NCBI GenBank assembly: GCA_016714795.1
Contig: JADKCA010000006.1
Location: 228,207 to 292,206, forward strand
Length of the DNA: 64,000 nucleotides
Reading direction: 5' to 3'
DNA from: Sphingomonadales bacterium
GTDB lineage: Bacteria > Pseudomonadota > Alphaproteobacteria > Sphingomonadales > Sphingomonadaceae
Shown here: positions 1 to 8,615 of the stretch, piece by piece
How the letters are laid out: each line of letters begins with the position of its first letter
Position numbering within the stretch: the stretch's first letter is position 1
Notes under the pieces: model-generated
What the model saw: the letters and a program-made list of their open reading frames with translations, nothing else
Told to the model about the DNA's origin: nothing
Database searches by the model: none
Translations under genes and position numbers: made by a program

Positions 1-471
1 GCGGCCATCCGGCACCGGCCCGGCGAACGACAGCATCTGGAAGAATTCCGAATGATCCTCCGCTGGCGCATATTGTGCTGCCACGCAAAAGCCGAAGCGG
101 CTGTAATAGGCTGGATTGCCGAGCAATATGCACCCCGCGGCACCCTGCGACCGCAACCGGTCCAGCCCGGCCCGGATGAGGCGCGCACCGATTTCCTGCT
201 TCTGAATGGCGGGTTCCACCGAAACCGGGCCAAGCGTGAACCAGCCATCCACGCCGCCCGGTGCAGCAGCAGGCGAGAAGGTCACCTGACCCACGACAGC
301 GCCATCCTGTTCCGCCACCAGCGAGAGTGCAAGCGCACCCGACGCCCGTAACCGGTCGATCACATCCTGCTCATCCCCGTCTGCATAAGGCATCGGAGCG
401 AAGGCGCGCCTCGTCAGTTCATGGATCGCCACGATGTCATCGGGCGCTTCGTCACGGATCAGGATGGCCAT
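1..471 (-). CDS. GNAT-family N-acetyltransferase, C-terminus off the window edge
   Basis: Read on the minus strand from ATG at 471, preceded by a GAGGAGAG ribosome site. The open frame runs off position 1, so the 3' end is missing. The translation has the layout of the YhbS-like GNAT group: an early FAPMPYADGDEQ stretch, a strand with VAEQDGAVVGQVTFS, a pyrophosphate-binding-loop region near QKQEIGARLIRAGL, then CILLGNPAYYSRFGF. Members transfer an acetyl group from acetyl-CoA; the acceptor cannot be inferred. About 157 residues are visible, close to a full domain, so only a short tail is lacking. It is divergent from the CHAP gene at 662. Confidence 0.85.
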   Translation of the reverse strand, partial: MAILIRDEAPDDIVAIHELTRRAFAPMPYADGDEQDVIDRLRASGALALSLVAEQDGAVVGQVTFSPAAAPGGVDGWFTLGPVSVEPAIQKQEIGARLIRAGLDRLRSQGAAGCILLGNPAYYSRFGFCVAAQYAPAEDHSEFFQMLSFAGPVPDGR

Positions 472-661
472 CGCGATTCTCTCCTCATCCCCGGTCTGCC
501 GCAGCGCTGCCGATGAGTCGAGCCACCTAAACGACGAGCCGAAGTGTGTGCCAGATCACTGCACAACTCATCCCGCGCGCGCCGCATCTCACCGACTCGA
601 ACTTGTTTGCTTCACCAACAATCGGCAGGGACAATCCCAACATATCGGGGGTCGCACTCAC

Positions 662-1204
662 ATGTTTATCAAGGGATTGAAAAAGACGGTTCTGGCGCTT
701 GGCCTGATGTCCGTCGCCGCACCAGCTCTGGCGCTGCAATGCGTCCCTTATGCGCGTGAAACCTCTGGCGTTGAAATCTTCGGCAATGCCAGAACTTGGT
801 GGGGTCAGGCCGCCGGACGCTATGAGCGCGGCTATGCGCCCAAGGTTGGCGCGGTCATGGCATTCAAGCCGACGCGCTCCATGCCGATTGGCCATGTTGC
901 CACCGTCTCCCAGATCGTTTCGGAACGTGAAGTGCTCGTCAGCCATGCCAACTGGTCGCTGATCAACGGTCGTCGCGGCCAGATCGAACGCAATGTCCGC
1001 GTTGTCGATGTGTCTGAATCGGGCGACTGGAGCAAGGTGAAGGTCTGGTATGCCCCGCTGAAGGACCTCGGCACCTCTTCCTATCCGCTGTTCGGCTTCA
1101 TCTACAACAAGCCGGGTGCTGCCGCCGCCCCCGCCGCTCCGCGCGAGCCGTTGAGCCTGCCCGCCGATACTCTGCGCCTCGCGACGCTTGAAGCCGGAGC
1201 GTAA
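662..1204 (+). CDS. Secreted CHAP-domain protein
   Basis: A protein of 180 residues. I chose ATG 662 because it opens directly onto a signal peptide (MFIKGLKKTVLALGLM, cleavage after ALA near residue 24); the same frame is open upstream to 434 but that part has no secretion signal. The mature part starts with the CHAP hallmark (C-V-P-Y-A-R, catalytic Cys near residue 27) and later has GHVATVSQIV with the candidate His. CHAP domains are cysteine amidases or peptidases, usually acting on peptidoglycan in the periplasm. The C-terminus is an Ala/Pro-rich tail. The substrate is not known. It is followed by a palindrome and a convergent sulfatase gene. Confidence 0.85.
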   Translation: MFIKGLKKTVLALGLMSVAAPALALQCVPYARETSGVEIFGNARTWWGQAAGRYERGYAPKVGAVMAFKPTRSMPIGHVATVSQIVSEREVLVSHANWSLINGRRGQIERNVRVVDVSESGDWSKVKVWYAPLKDLGTSSYPLFGFIYNKPGAAAAPAAPREPLSLPADTLRLATLEAGA

Positions 1205-1270
1205 AAAGCCCTGCCCGCCGGCTGATCAGCCCGCTGTAAATCCTGACCGACTCCTCGCAAAACCCTATGG

Positions 1271-1341
1271 CCGTTCGCGTCGAGCGCAGTCGAGACACTG
1301 TGCGACTGCGGCAGTGTCCCTGATGACCTCGACACGAACGG
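1271..1341. repeat. Intergenic nested palindrome, sphingomonad repeat type
   Basis: Outer arms 1271-1284 and 1328-1341 match 13 of 14 when inverted; inner arms GACACTG (1294-1300) and CAGTGTC (1312-1318) are exact. It lies between the convergent CHAP and sulfatase genes, where a transcript would fold into a long hairpin. The GTCGAG core resembles the GTCGAAG core of the other palindromes in this window. It may act as a bidirectional terminator, but there is no T-run. Confidence 0.6.
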
Positions 1342-1416
1342 GGCTGGACCAACGGAATGTCGGCCTGATTGGACGCATATGCGATCCACAAATGCGCGCC
1401 GTTGCCGAAGATGGGT

Positions 1417-3364
1417 TTAAGGCGTCACGATATTGAACGTGGCCTCCGGCGTTTCAATCGCCGCCTGCCACGCTTCCACCACCGCGCGGTCTCCTTCCAC
1501 GGTCAGCCCGGCCTTTTCGAGCATCGCCAGTGGGGCCTTCATGAACATCAGGCCCAAAAACAACTGGCGCGGCCCCTTGAGTGTGGCCATGGGCGCGGCG
1601 TGGGACTGATCCATTTCAGCCACCATCACACCGCTCTGAAGCGTGATCGCCGCCTTTTCGTTGCGATCGGTGAACTCCAGATTGATCAGACTCTTCGTCG
1701 GCCACCTTGGCCGGCACCAGCCGCGTCGCCACCGAATCAAGCAACATGCCCGAAGGAATTGCCGCAGCCAGATCAAGGCTGACAGCCGTGTTCAGTTTAA
1801 CGGCATCGTGCCGCAACTCACTGGCCCCGGTCAGGAACATGTTCCGCCACAAGGCGCTTTCCGCCTGATAGCCCTGCTGCTCGAACGAATCCGCCAGCAG
1901 CGCCTTGGCCGCCGTATTGCCGGGTTCTGCAAAGACAAGCTGGGAGAGCAGATCCGACGACCAGCGATAGTCGCCCTGGGCCATCGCCGCCTTGCCCAGT
2001 GCCAACACCCGGTCTGCTCCGCCCAGCGCCGCCACCAGCCGCTTGGCCCGCTCGGTCGGGATATGCGGGTTCAGATTGGCGGGATTGGCATCATACCAGC
2101 CGATATAGCGCTGCGAGACCGCCTTCGCGTTATGGTTATAAGTGCCATAATAGCCGTGGGTGGACCAGTTGGCCGCCAATTCGGGCGTCGGCACAATCTG
2201 TTCGGCCAGTTCGGTTGCGTTCAGGCCGTTGTTCATCAACCGCACCGACTGATCATGCAGGAATTTGTAATTGTCACGCTGGGCAGTAAGAAAGCTCTTC
2301 ACTTCGCCATTGCCAAAACGCGGCCAGCAATGGCTGGCGACCAGCGTGTCGCTGCGATCAGCGTAGAGCCGCAGCGCTTCTGACAGAAAGCCCGCCCAAC
2401 GCAGCGTGTTGCGCACCAGCGCACCGCGCGGCGTCAGCACATTATGCTGAGAGCAGACAGCGATTTCGCCCACCAGAAAAGTGCGGCGCTCCGGCAGCAT
2501 CACATTGAGTTCGGCGGGTGCTTCGGTTTCGGGCACCATCTGGAACTCCAGCGTAACGCCGTCCACAACATGCGTTTCCCCGGTCTTCCTGATGATCAGC
2601 GTGGGCGGGATCATGCTGATCTCTCCGCCAGACAAGCCACTGCCAATGCCAGAACCCATGCTGCCCTGCACACCCGGCGGCGTGCCAACGCCGAACTGGT
2701 AGGTCGCGCGCCGCCCCATGGCGGGACCAGCAATGACGTTTTCGGACGCCGCCTCTTCCACAAAATGTTCGGGCGCGATGATTTGTACCTTGCCTGCTTT
2801 CACATCCTCTGCTGAAACAATGCCCTTCACGCCGCCAAAATGGTCTGAATGGCTGTGCGTGTAGATGACGGCTGCCACCGGCCGTGCGCCCAGCTTTTCA
2901 TTGGCAAGACCCAACGCCGCCTTGGCAACATCGGTGCGGGTGAGCGGATCGACGATGATCCAGCCGGTCTTGCCTGCGATCAGCGTCATGTTCGAGATAT
3001 CGAACCCGCGCACCTGCCACACGCCTTCGGACGCCTTGAACAGCCCGTTCTCCTTCAAGAGCGACTGATGCCGCCACAACGCCGGATGGACAGTGGCCGG
3101 AGCATCGCCCTTGAGGAAATCATAAGCGTGGAAGTTCCACAGCGGCTCTCCCTTGGCACTGACGATCACCGGCTCCTTGGATGTGGCGATGAAGCCGCGC
3201 CGGGCAAACTCCAGATCCTTGCCATCTTCCTTGGGCAGCGCGGCCTTGGCGGCCTTTTGCGCGGCGATGGTGGCCGCGCTTGCAGGCTTGGGCGCTTCCT
3301 GCGCGAAAGCCGCCTGCGCGACGATGAGGGCCGAAAGTGCTACTCCGGCGAGTGCTCTGATCAT
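1417..3364 (-). pseudogene. Alkyl/aryl-sulfatase (SdsA1/BDS1 type), frameshifted near its 3' end
   Basis: ATG at 3364 follows AGGAGAGG and begins a signal peptide (MIRALAGVALSALIVAQAAFA). The protein has the metallo-beta-lactamase zinc motif THSHSDHFGG and the long helical and C-terminal sterol-carrier-like regions of linear alkyl sulfatases, which hydrolyse sulfate esters such as SDS in the periplasm. The frame is good to about 1695 (...PAKVADEE), then runs into unrelated sequence. The expected C-terminus (SLINLEFTDRNEKAAI onward to TFNIVTP) continues in another frame down to the stop at 1417. The 1,948-bp span is 3x649+1, so one extra base explains the break. It is either a recent pseudogene or a sequence error. 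The catalytic domain lies upstream of the break. Confidence 0.8.
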
Positions 3365-3474
3365 GGGACAATCCTCTCCTGTTTGCACCGTCATGCAAAG
3401 CGCGCGGGGCAAAGGCAAGATGCTCTGCACGAATCCGGCTTGCAGCCGGGCGCATTCCCCGCAAAGACCGTCGC

Positions 3475-4116
3475 ATGACGCACCCCACCCGCATCGGCCT
3501 GCTTGGCGGATCGTTCAATCCGGCGCATCGCGGGCACCGGCTGATCAGCCTGTTCGCGCTGAAGGCACTGGGCCTGGATGAAGTGTGGTGGCTGGTGTCC
3601 CCCGGCAATCCGCTGAAGGATGCCGCGCGGGATATGGCCCCCCTCCCCGTCCGTCTGCGCTCTGCCCAAGCCATGGCCCGCCGCGCGCCGATCCGCGCGA
3701 CCGCGATCGAGCAGCAATTGGGCACGCGCTTCACCGTGGATACACTCGCCGCGCTGCAACGCCGATTCCCCAAAAAGCACTTCATCTGGCTGATGGGCAG
3801 CGACAATCTGGCGCAGTTCCACCGCTGGAAAAGCTGGCGGCGGATTGCCAAAACCATGCCGATTGCAGTTTTGGCGCGTCCGGGCTATGAAGGGACTGCA
3901 CGGGCGAGCCGCGCCTATGCCACCTTGCGGAGTCGCGTTCTGCCGCAAGGCCGTTCGCATGACTGGACGCAATGGAGACCACCGGCCCTCGTGCTGCTGC
4001 GCTTTCGCCCTGATTCAACCTCGGCAACTGCCCTGCGCCGCGCCCATCCGGACTGGTTCCGTGCCTATTCCCCCGCCCCCCTGCGCGATCCGGTGACGCA
4101 CCGGATGACCGATTGA
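3475..4116 (+). CDS. nadD: Nicotinate-nucleotide adenylyltransferase
   Basis: This 213-residue protein joins ATP and nicotinate mononucleotide to give deamido-NAD in NAD biosynthesis. The nucleotidyltransferase motif GGSFNPAHRGH sits at residues 11-21, and the second signature SDNLAQFHRWKSW follows mid-protein. Length fits the family. It is the first gene of a compact cluster with rsfS (10 nt downstream) and rlmH, a common bacterial order. Another NAD gene, nadA, lies about 5 kb away but in a separate transcription unit. The start is the first ATG of the frame. Confidence 0.95.
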   Translation: MTHPTRIGLLGGSFNPAHRGHRLISLFALKALGLDEVWWLVSPGNPLKDAARDMAPLPVRLRSAQAMARRAPIRATAIEQQLGTRFTVDTLAALQRRFPKKHFIWLMGSDNLAQFHRWKSWRRIAKTMPIAVLARPGYEGTARASRAYATLRSRVLPQGRSHDWTQWRPPALVLLRFRPDSTSATALRRAHPDWFRAYSPAPLRDPVTHRMTD

Positions 4117-4126
4117 GGATCAATTT

Positions 4127-4504
4127 TTGTCCGCCGCTGCCAAGAAAACTGCCAACACCGACTCGGTTGAGTATCTCCACCAGTTGATCCTGAAATCGCT
4201 GGATGATGATCAGGCCATCGAAACCGTTTCCATTCCGCTGGAGGGTAAATCGTCCATCGCCGATTTCATGGTGATCGCCAGCGGTCGCTCCACCCGTCAG
4301 GTTGCGTCCATGGCGCAGAAACTGATGGAAAAGATCAAAGCCGAAACCGGGCGGCGCGCCCGCGTGGAAGGCATGACCAATGCAGACTGGGTGCTGCTGG
4401 ACGCAGGAGACATCATCGTCCACCTGTTCCGGCCGGAAGTGCGCAGCTTCTACAATCTGGAACGCATGTGGGCATTTGGAGACGCCCCGCTGGCTGACGC
4501 TTGA
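4127..4504 (+). CDS. rsfS: Ribosome silencing factor RsfS (Iojap family)
   Basis: A small (about 125 residues) homologue of Iojap/RsfS, which binds ribosomal protein L14 on the large subunit and blocks subunit joining when nutrients are scarce. Family features seen are the N-terminal LILKSLDDDQAIETVSI, the central ADFMVIASGRSTRQVAS, ADWVLLDAGDIIVHLF, and the end FYNLERMW. The start appears to be TTG at 4127 behind TTGAGGAT; no in-frame ATG precedes the conserved domain. Its stop overlaps the start of rlmH by 4 nt (TTGA), so translation is probably coupled. Confidence 0.93.
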   Translation: MSAAAKKTANTDSVEYLHQLILKSLDDDQAIETVSIPLEGKSSIADFMVIASGRSTRQVASMAQKLMEKIKAETGRRARVEGMTNADWVLLDAGDIIVHLFRPEVRSFYNLERMWAFGDAPLADA

Positions 4505-4923
4505 AGCTGCACATCGTTGCACGCGGCAAGATGGGGCGGTGTCCCGAGGCCGATCTGATTGATCGCTATGCCAAGCGCATGACTTGGCCCTTCGCCATCA
4601 CCGAATTGCCCGATACCGGCGGCAAACCCGTGCCCGTCGGCCCTTCCACCCGCTTTGTCGCGCTGGATGAAGGCGGCGAACAGATTAGTTCCATCGAACT
4701 CGCTGCGCTGCTCGAACGCTGGCGAGATCAGGGCGTGAAGGAAACCCGCTTCCTGATCGGCGCAGCAGATGGGCTGACCAAGGCAGAACGCATGTCCGCC
4801 GATTGGGCCATTTCCTTCGGCAAGGTCACCTGGCCGCACATGATGGTGCGGGCGATGCTGGCCGAACAGCTCTACCGCGCAACCACGATCATCGCAGGGC
4901 ATCCCTATCACCGGGAGGGGTGA
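4501..4923 (+). CDS. rlmH: 23S rRNA (pseudouridine1915-N3)-methyltransferase
   Basis: RlmH, a SPOUT-class methyltransferase of 140 residues that methylates the pseudouridine at position 1915 in helix 69 of 23S rRNA. The family's C-terminal knot region is visible: FLIGAADGL, then FGKVTWPHMMVRAMLAEQLYRA and the closing GHPYHREG. The start is TTG at 4501, overlapping the rsfS stop. It is the last gene of the nadD-rsfS-rlmH cluster and is followed by a large palindrome that separates it from a convergent hydrolase gene. Confidence 0.95.
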   Translation: MKLHIVARGKMGRCPEADLIDRYAKRMTWPFAITELPDTGGKPVPVGPSTRFVALDEGGEQISSIELAALLERWRDQGVKETRFLIGAADGLTKAERMSADWAISFGKVTWPHMMVRAMLAEQLYRATTIIAGHPYHREG

Positions 4924-4933
4924 TCGACAGTTT

Positions 4934-5043
4934 CCGCTCATCCTGAGGAACCGCTGAGCGTGTCGAAGTGGTGTCTCGAAGGACCACGGATGGTGGTTCG
5001 AGACGGGACTTCGACACGCTCAGTCCCGCCTCACCATGAGCGG
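4934..5043. repeat. Large nested palindrome between convergent genes
   Basis: Outer arms CCGCTCA (4934-4940) and TGAGCGG (5037-5043) enclose an exact 16-bp inverted pair, 4954-4969 and 5008-5023 (CTGAGCGTGTCGAAGT and its complement), which encloses further GTCTCGAA/TTCGAGAC and CCAC/GTGG arms. A transcript from either side would form a long cruciform-like hairpin. It shares the CTGAGC-TGTCGAAG core with the gspG and gspK palindromes. It is likely a bidirectional transcription end or a REP-like repeat. Confidence 0.75.
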
Positions 5044-5065
5044 ATTTAAGTGCCTATGTTCCCCC

Positions 5066-6217
5066 TCACCCAAATGTGCGCGCGATCCAGTCCGAGCAGA
5101 TCCCCACCGCCTGCGGCAGCAGTTCGGGCGTTTCGCTGTAATAATGGTCCGCGCCCTTCACGTCCTGATATTCCTTGGTGCTGCTCCCCACTGCATCAAA
5201 CAGGCGTTTGGCATGGCTGGGCGTGCAGGCCAGATCAGCCGTGTTGTTGAGCACCAGCACCGGGCAGGAAATGCGCGCGGCATTGCCAAGGCCGGTCGCG
5301 TTGGTATCATCATAGCTCCATTGCGAGAGCCAGCTGCGCAGCGTGGTGAAGCGGGCAAGGCCCACCGGCCCGTCATTCGCCACCTTGGGCACGCCCAGAT
5401 AGCATTCATAGGGGCGACGATCAGACGGGTCTTGCGTGGGATCAGTCCAGCGCACGTCTGACATTGTGCCCTGCACGGTGAAGCAGCGTTCTGCATTAGG
5501 CTCGTCACTCGCGCGGATTTTGGCGAGCTCGTCCTTCACCCATGCGGTGATGCGGCGATTGCGCGCGATCTGCCCGGCGCGGAACTTCTCCACGAATGCA
5601 GCGCTGTAGGGCGCCTTTTCCGGGCAGGCCGGATCATAGATGTTGAGCGACGGATCACGCTCGAACGGCTTTGATTCGTCGAGGATAGATGGATCGATCC
5701 ACTCGGTCAGCGTCATCGCGCGGCTGATATGTGCGGCCAGCAGCATGATGCCTTGCGCGGGCGGCAGGTCCAGCTTGGTCAGATCATATTCGTCGCCCGC
5801 AGGCGTGTGCGTCACTGTGGGGTTTTCCGCCTGATCCTGATAATACATGGAGAGCGAACCGCCGCCGGACCACCCGCCAAGGATGATCTCTTCATAGCCG
5901 AACCGCTTCTTCATGTCCTTCAGCGCGGCACCCAGATCGGCCACGCATTTTTCCATGATCAGTGCGGTGTCATTGCCCCGGTAACGCGGGTTCACATAGA
6001 TCACATGCTGCCCGCCGCGTGCCAGCGCTGTTACCAGCGGCAGGAAAGAGCCGCCGCCAATCGGGTGGCTGAACACGATCACGCGGTGCGATTTCGAATC
6101 TTTCGGCGCGATTCGCATGCACTCCACAAACACATGGCCGGTGGAGCCGCCATACACGTCCTTGAACGCGCTGGTTTCCTTATACGCAATTCCATAAGGT
6201 TCGCGGACGATTTCCAT
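5066..6217 (-). CDS. Alpha/beta-hydrolase fold protein
   Basis: A 383-residue cytosolic protein with no signal peptide. It shows the hydrolase nucleophile elbow GWSGGG, an early VIVFSHPIGGG oxyanion region, and a C-terminal CPVLVLNNTADLACTP plus GADHYYSE, which would supply the acid and histidine. ATG 6217 is preferred to 6244 because GAGAGAGGAA lies 6 nt upstream. It is divergent from a VOC protein with only 62 bp between the starts, so the two are probably co-regulated, perhaps in degradation of an aromatic or ketone substrate. That link is inference; the substrate is unknown. Confidence 0.75.
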   Translation of the reverse strand: MEIVREPYGIAYKETSAFKDVYGGSTGHVFVECMRIAPKDSKSHRVIVFSHPIGGGSFLPLVTALARGGQHVIYVNPRYRGNDTALIMEKCVADLGAALKDMKKRFGYEEIILGGWSGGGSLSMYYQDQAENPTVTHTPAGDEYDLTKLDLPPAQGIMLLAAHISRAMTLTEWIDPSILDESKPFERDPSLNIYDPACPEKAPYSAAFVEKFRAGQIARNRRITAWVKDELAKIRASDEPNAERCFTVQGTMSDVRWTDPTQDPSDRRPYECYLGVPKVANDGPVGLARFTTLRSWLSQWSYDDTNATGLGNAARISCPVLVLNNTADLACTPSHAKRLFDAVGSSTKEYQDVKGADHYYSETPELLPQAVGICSDWIARTFG

Positions 6218-6279
6218 ATAGATTCCTCTCTCGTTTTGGTGCACAATTCGTCTACTAAATTGACAAAAAAGGCAAGACC

Positions 6280-6966
6280 ATGATCAAACCAAATGGTGTC
6301 CACCATATCGCCTTCATGACCGCAGACATGAAGACGCAGATCGAATTTTTCACCGACGTGCTGGGCTGCCATCTGATCGGCCTGTTCGATATGCACGGCG
6401 TTCCGGGCGGTTTGCACGGCTTTTTGCATCTGGCGGATGATTGTCTCTTCTCGCTGGTGCAGTTGCCCGCAGTGAAGGATGTGCCGATTCAGCTGGGGGT
6501 GACGCACGCCGGCTCTGGCTCTGGCACGTCTGCGCCCGGCACCATGCAGCATCTGGCGCTGAAGGTTTCGAATCGGGAGCAACTGCTCGCCATTCGCGAT
6601 CGCATCCGCAAAAAGGGCGTGAATGTATTCGGCCCGATCAACCATGGCATGTGCCAGTCCATCTATTTTGCCGGGCCGGAACAGATGGCGCTGGAAATCG
6701 CCTTTTCCGATGAGGCGCTGGACCCGAAGGTCTGGATCGACCCGACGGTGCTCGCCAAGCTGGACATCAACGCGGAAGAGGCCGCGCGCTACATGGCCCC
6801 TGATGATTATAGCGGCGAAGGCGGCACCGTCCCCCAACCCCCCATCGACCCCGCCAAACCCCACCTCGCCATGGCCGAAGCCGCGTATAGGGCGGTGATG
6901 GGGATGCCGGATGATGCGATCTGGGAGAAGGCCAGCTATGCGGAGCCGCCTGTGAAGGTGGGGTGA
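6280..6966 (+). CDS. VOC-family (glyoxalase/extradiol dioxygenase fold) protein
   Basis: A protein of 228 residues with an N-terminal VHHIAFMTADMKTQIEFFTDVLG, the typical first beta-alpha-beta-beta-beta module with a metal-binding His, a second half with MQHLALKV, and IYFAGPEQMALEIAF carrying the final Glu-type ligand. VOC enzymes use a divalent metal for isomerase, epimerase or ring-cleaving chemistry; which one applies here is not readable. A C-terminal extension of about 60 residues (ALDPKVWIDPTVL onward) goes beyond the core fold. Divergent partner of the alpha/beta hydrolase. Confidence 0.75.
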   Translation: MIKPNGVHHIAFMTADMKTQIEFFTDVLGCHLIGLFDMHGVPGGLHGFLHLADDCLFSLVQLPAVKDVPIQLGVTHAGSGSGTSAPGTMQHLALKVSNREQLLAIRDRIRKKGVNVFGPINHGMCQSIYFAGPEQMALEIAFSDEALDPKVWIDPTVLAKLDINAEEAARYMAPDDYSGEGGTVPQPPIDPAKPHLAMAEAAYRAVMGMPDDAIWEKASYAEPPVKVG

Positions 6967-6982
6967 TTGGGGCCTCAGGCGT

Positions 6983-7062
6983 CGTCACCCCCGCGCAGGC
7001 GGGGGGCCGCATCAAGGCCTGAACCATCGCGCTCATGGGTTCCCGCCTTCGCGGGTATGACG
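6983..7062. repeat. Intergenic inverted repeat (CGTCAccCCCGCg..GGCGGG type)
   Basis: Left arm starting at 6983 (CGTCACCCCCGCGCAGGCGG) and right arm ending at 7062 (CCCGCCTTCGCGGGTATGACG) pair over most of about 22 bp. This is a second palindrome family, distinct from the GTCGAAG one. Each arm is itself a small hairpin. It lies just after the VOC gene and may end its transcript. Confidence 0.6.
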
Positions 7063-7089
7063 ATCAGGGGGATGAAGAGCGTCACGGCC

Positions 7090-7194
7090 CCCTTCGCGTC
7101 TTCGCGCGAGATCATATGGTCGGGTTTGCGCCGGGTGGATGCTGACGGGTTCGCGCGAAGACGCGAAGGCGCGAAGACGCGAAGACGCGAAGGG
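7090..7194. repeat. Inverted repeat with tandem GCGAAGACGC units
   Basis: Positions 7090-7109 and 7151-7170 are inverted copies (19 of 20). The right arm continues as a run of near-identical 8-10-bp units of the form GCGAAGRC through 7194. No gene is found in 6967-7229; the stretch consists of this and the preceding repeat. Too short and irregular for a CRISPR array. Confidence 0.6.
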
Positions 7195-7229
7195 TTCAGG
7201 CAATCTCCTTCTTGCGCGTGCGTCTTGGT

Positions 7230-7784
7230 CTATTGAAACTTTCGCCTTTTAAAGGCCAGCACGTCAGACTTCGACAACTTGAACCACTCACCATTCATGC
7301 GTCTGTCGGCGAAACGACGATGCCAATAGGCTTCGATTCCGGAGGGGTCGTCGGTTGCGATAGCGTGGTCAAGCGTTGCTTTATCCGGCAAAGCGACATT
7401 GATAGCCTTCACTCGCTTTTCGAGATCGGCGCTCTGGCCAATCTTATAATATTCTCCGGCGCGAAGAAGGTAGACGTGCCCAAATTTCAAATTTTCACGA
7501 TTTTCGAGCTTCTTTTCGACAGGTACCGGAAGCATATCGGCTACTGCCGCATAAGAATAATTCTTCGACTCTAGAGACCATTCTCTCATCGCTTCGACGA
7601 GCAGCACACGTTTGGGAAATCTCTTTTCAATTGTCGTCGTTGAGGGAAACCCCGGATGCTGGCGGCCATACAATCGCAGGTCATTTGGGGACGGCCACCT
7701 GTTCAAGGCAAAACATGCTTGCGCAATTGCTGTAAGAATATCCTCTTCGTCATATGGGATTTTCTCAAAAGTATTCGCTTCTAG
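7230..7784 (-). pseudogene. GIY-YIG (T5orf172-like) nuclease-family gene, 3' part, cut by IS
   Basis: This is the C-terminal 184 codons of a gene whose 5' part is at 8616-8774. The reading frame enters from the IS at the CTA codon. The C-terminal domain has a GIY-YIG-like start (GHVYLLRAGEYYKIGQSADLEKRV) and ends GIEAYWHRRFADRRMNGEWF, the pattern of the T5orf172/MUG113 group. Upstream is a helical repeat (DILTAIAQACFALNRWPSPNDL) that resembles the repeat in the 5' part. Removing the IS and one TA copy rejoins the two parts in frame, giving about 236 residues, so the break is recent. The role of intact homologues is uncertain: DNA-cleaving fold, often accessory genes. Confidence 0.8.
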
Positions 7785-8544
7785 GCTGCGTTGACAAAAG
7801 ACTTCAGCCATAGCCCGGCGGCGGCAAGGTTGAGGAAGCTCTCGAAGGAGAGACTGGTCTTGTCGTAGCGGGTGGCGATGCGGCGCTGTTGCTTGAGCTT
7901 GCCGAACATGCGTTCGACGCGGTTGCGATCCCGGTAACGGCGATAGTCGGGATGCTCGGGTGTCTTGCGGTTCGAGCGGGGCGGGATGATCGGCAGGATG
8001 CCCTGCATGAGCAGGTTTTCGCGGAACCTGTCGCCATCATATCCTTTGTCGGCGAGCAGCGCCTTGGGCTTGGGCGATGGCAGGGCCATCAGGTCATCGG
8101 CGGCGGTGTAATCGGATGCCTCGCCGCCAGTCAGGATGAAGCCGACAGGGAGGCCTTGATTGTCGCAGCGGGCATGGATTTTGCTCGTAAAGCCACTCGG
8201 CTTTGGGAAGTGCCCCCGGCACTTCCGCCGCCTGCGTCGTGATCGACCAAGAGCGTTCGCACAAACCCCCCTTTTCCGCCCGCTGCTGAGACGTGGCCGC
8301 GAACGCTGGTGCTGTCGATCATGTGCTGCCAGTCGTCGGTCAGGCCCAGATCGACCAGCGTTTGCAGCAGCGCATCCCAGACCCCTTGTTCTGCCCAGCG
8401 CCGGAACCGGACATAGACCGAGTTCCACTTGCCATACCGCTCGTGCATGTCGCGCCAGGGGCAGCGCGCCCAACGTCCCCGCTCAGGCGGCAGCAGCGGC
8501 CCGATCAGCTCCCATTCCGCGTCCGACAAATCCCCGCGACCCAT
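7781..8544 (-). CDS. IS5-family transposase, two frames joined by a -1 shift
   Basis: The first frame starts at 8544 (MGRGDLSDAEWELIGPLLPP) and reads through WRDMHERYGKWNSVYVRFRRWAEQG. The DDE domain continues in the -1 frame (SKIHARCDNQGLPVGF, ADKGYDG, DYRRYRDRNRVERMFGKLKQ). The overlap holds an A4G6 slippery run at 8266-8275 on the minus strand, as expected for programmed frameshifting in IS5 relatives. Compared with related transposases as I remember them, about 19 residues are missing between RWAR and CPWRDM, and a stretch with a GGAAGTGCC/GGCACTTCC palindrome appears added before GFTSK, so it may be inactive. The stop codon TAG is completed by target-site bases at 7781-7783. Confidence 0.8.
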
Positions 8545-8615
8545 GACTGCTCCTCAAAAAAACAGCCTTGAATCAGAAGTCGGGCCAAATGGGAATCCCT
8601 TTTGTCAACACGGCC
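7784..8615 (-). mobile_element. Insertion sequence, IS5 family (IS427-like group)
   Basis: An 832-bp element. Terminal inverted repeats are GGCTGCGTTGACAAAAG at 7784-7800 and, inverted, GGCCGTGTTGACAAAAG ending at 8615 (15 of 17 match). It is flanked by TA on both sides (7782-7783 and 8616-8617) within a CTAG target, the usual choice of this group. It encodes one transposase in two frames. It has split a GIY-YIG-type gene that lies downstream of nadA in the same direction. Confidence 0.9.

Noticed and set aside
434..661. Longer N-terminus of the CHAP protein
   Set aside because: The added part lacks secretion features and overlaps the GNAT gene start; ATG 662 begins a clear signal peptide.
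7145..7194. Possible CRISPR array
   Set aside because: Units are about 8-10 bp with no spacers of constant length and no cas genes.
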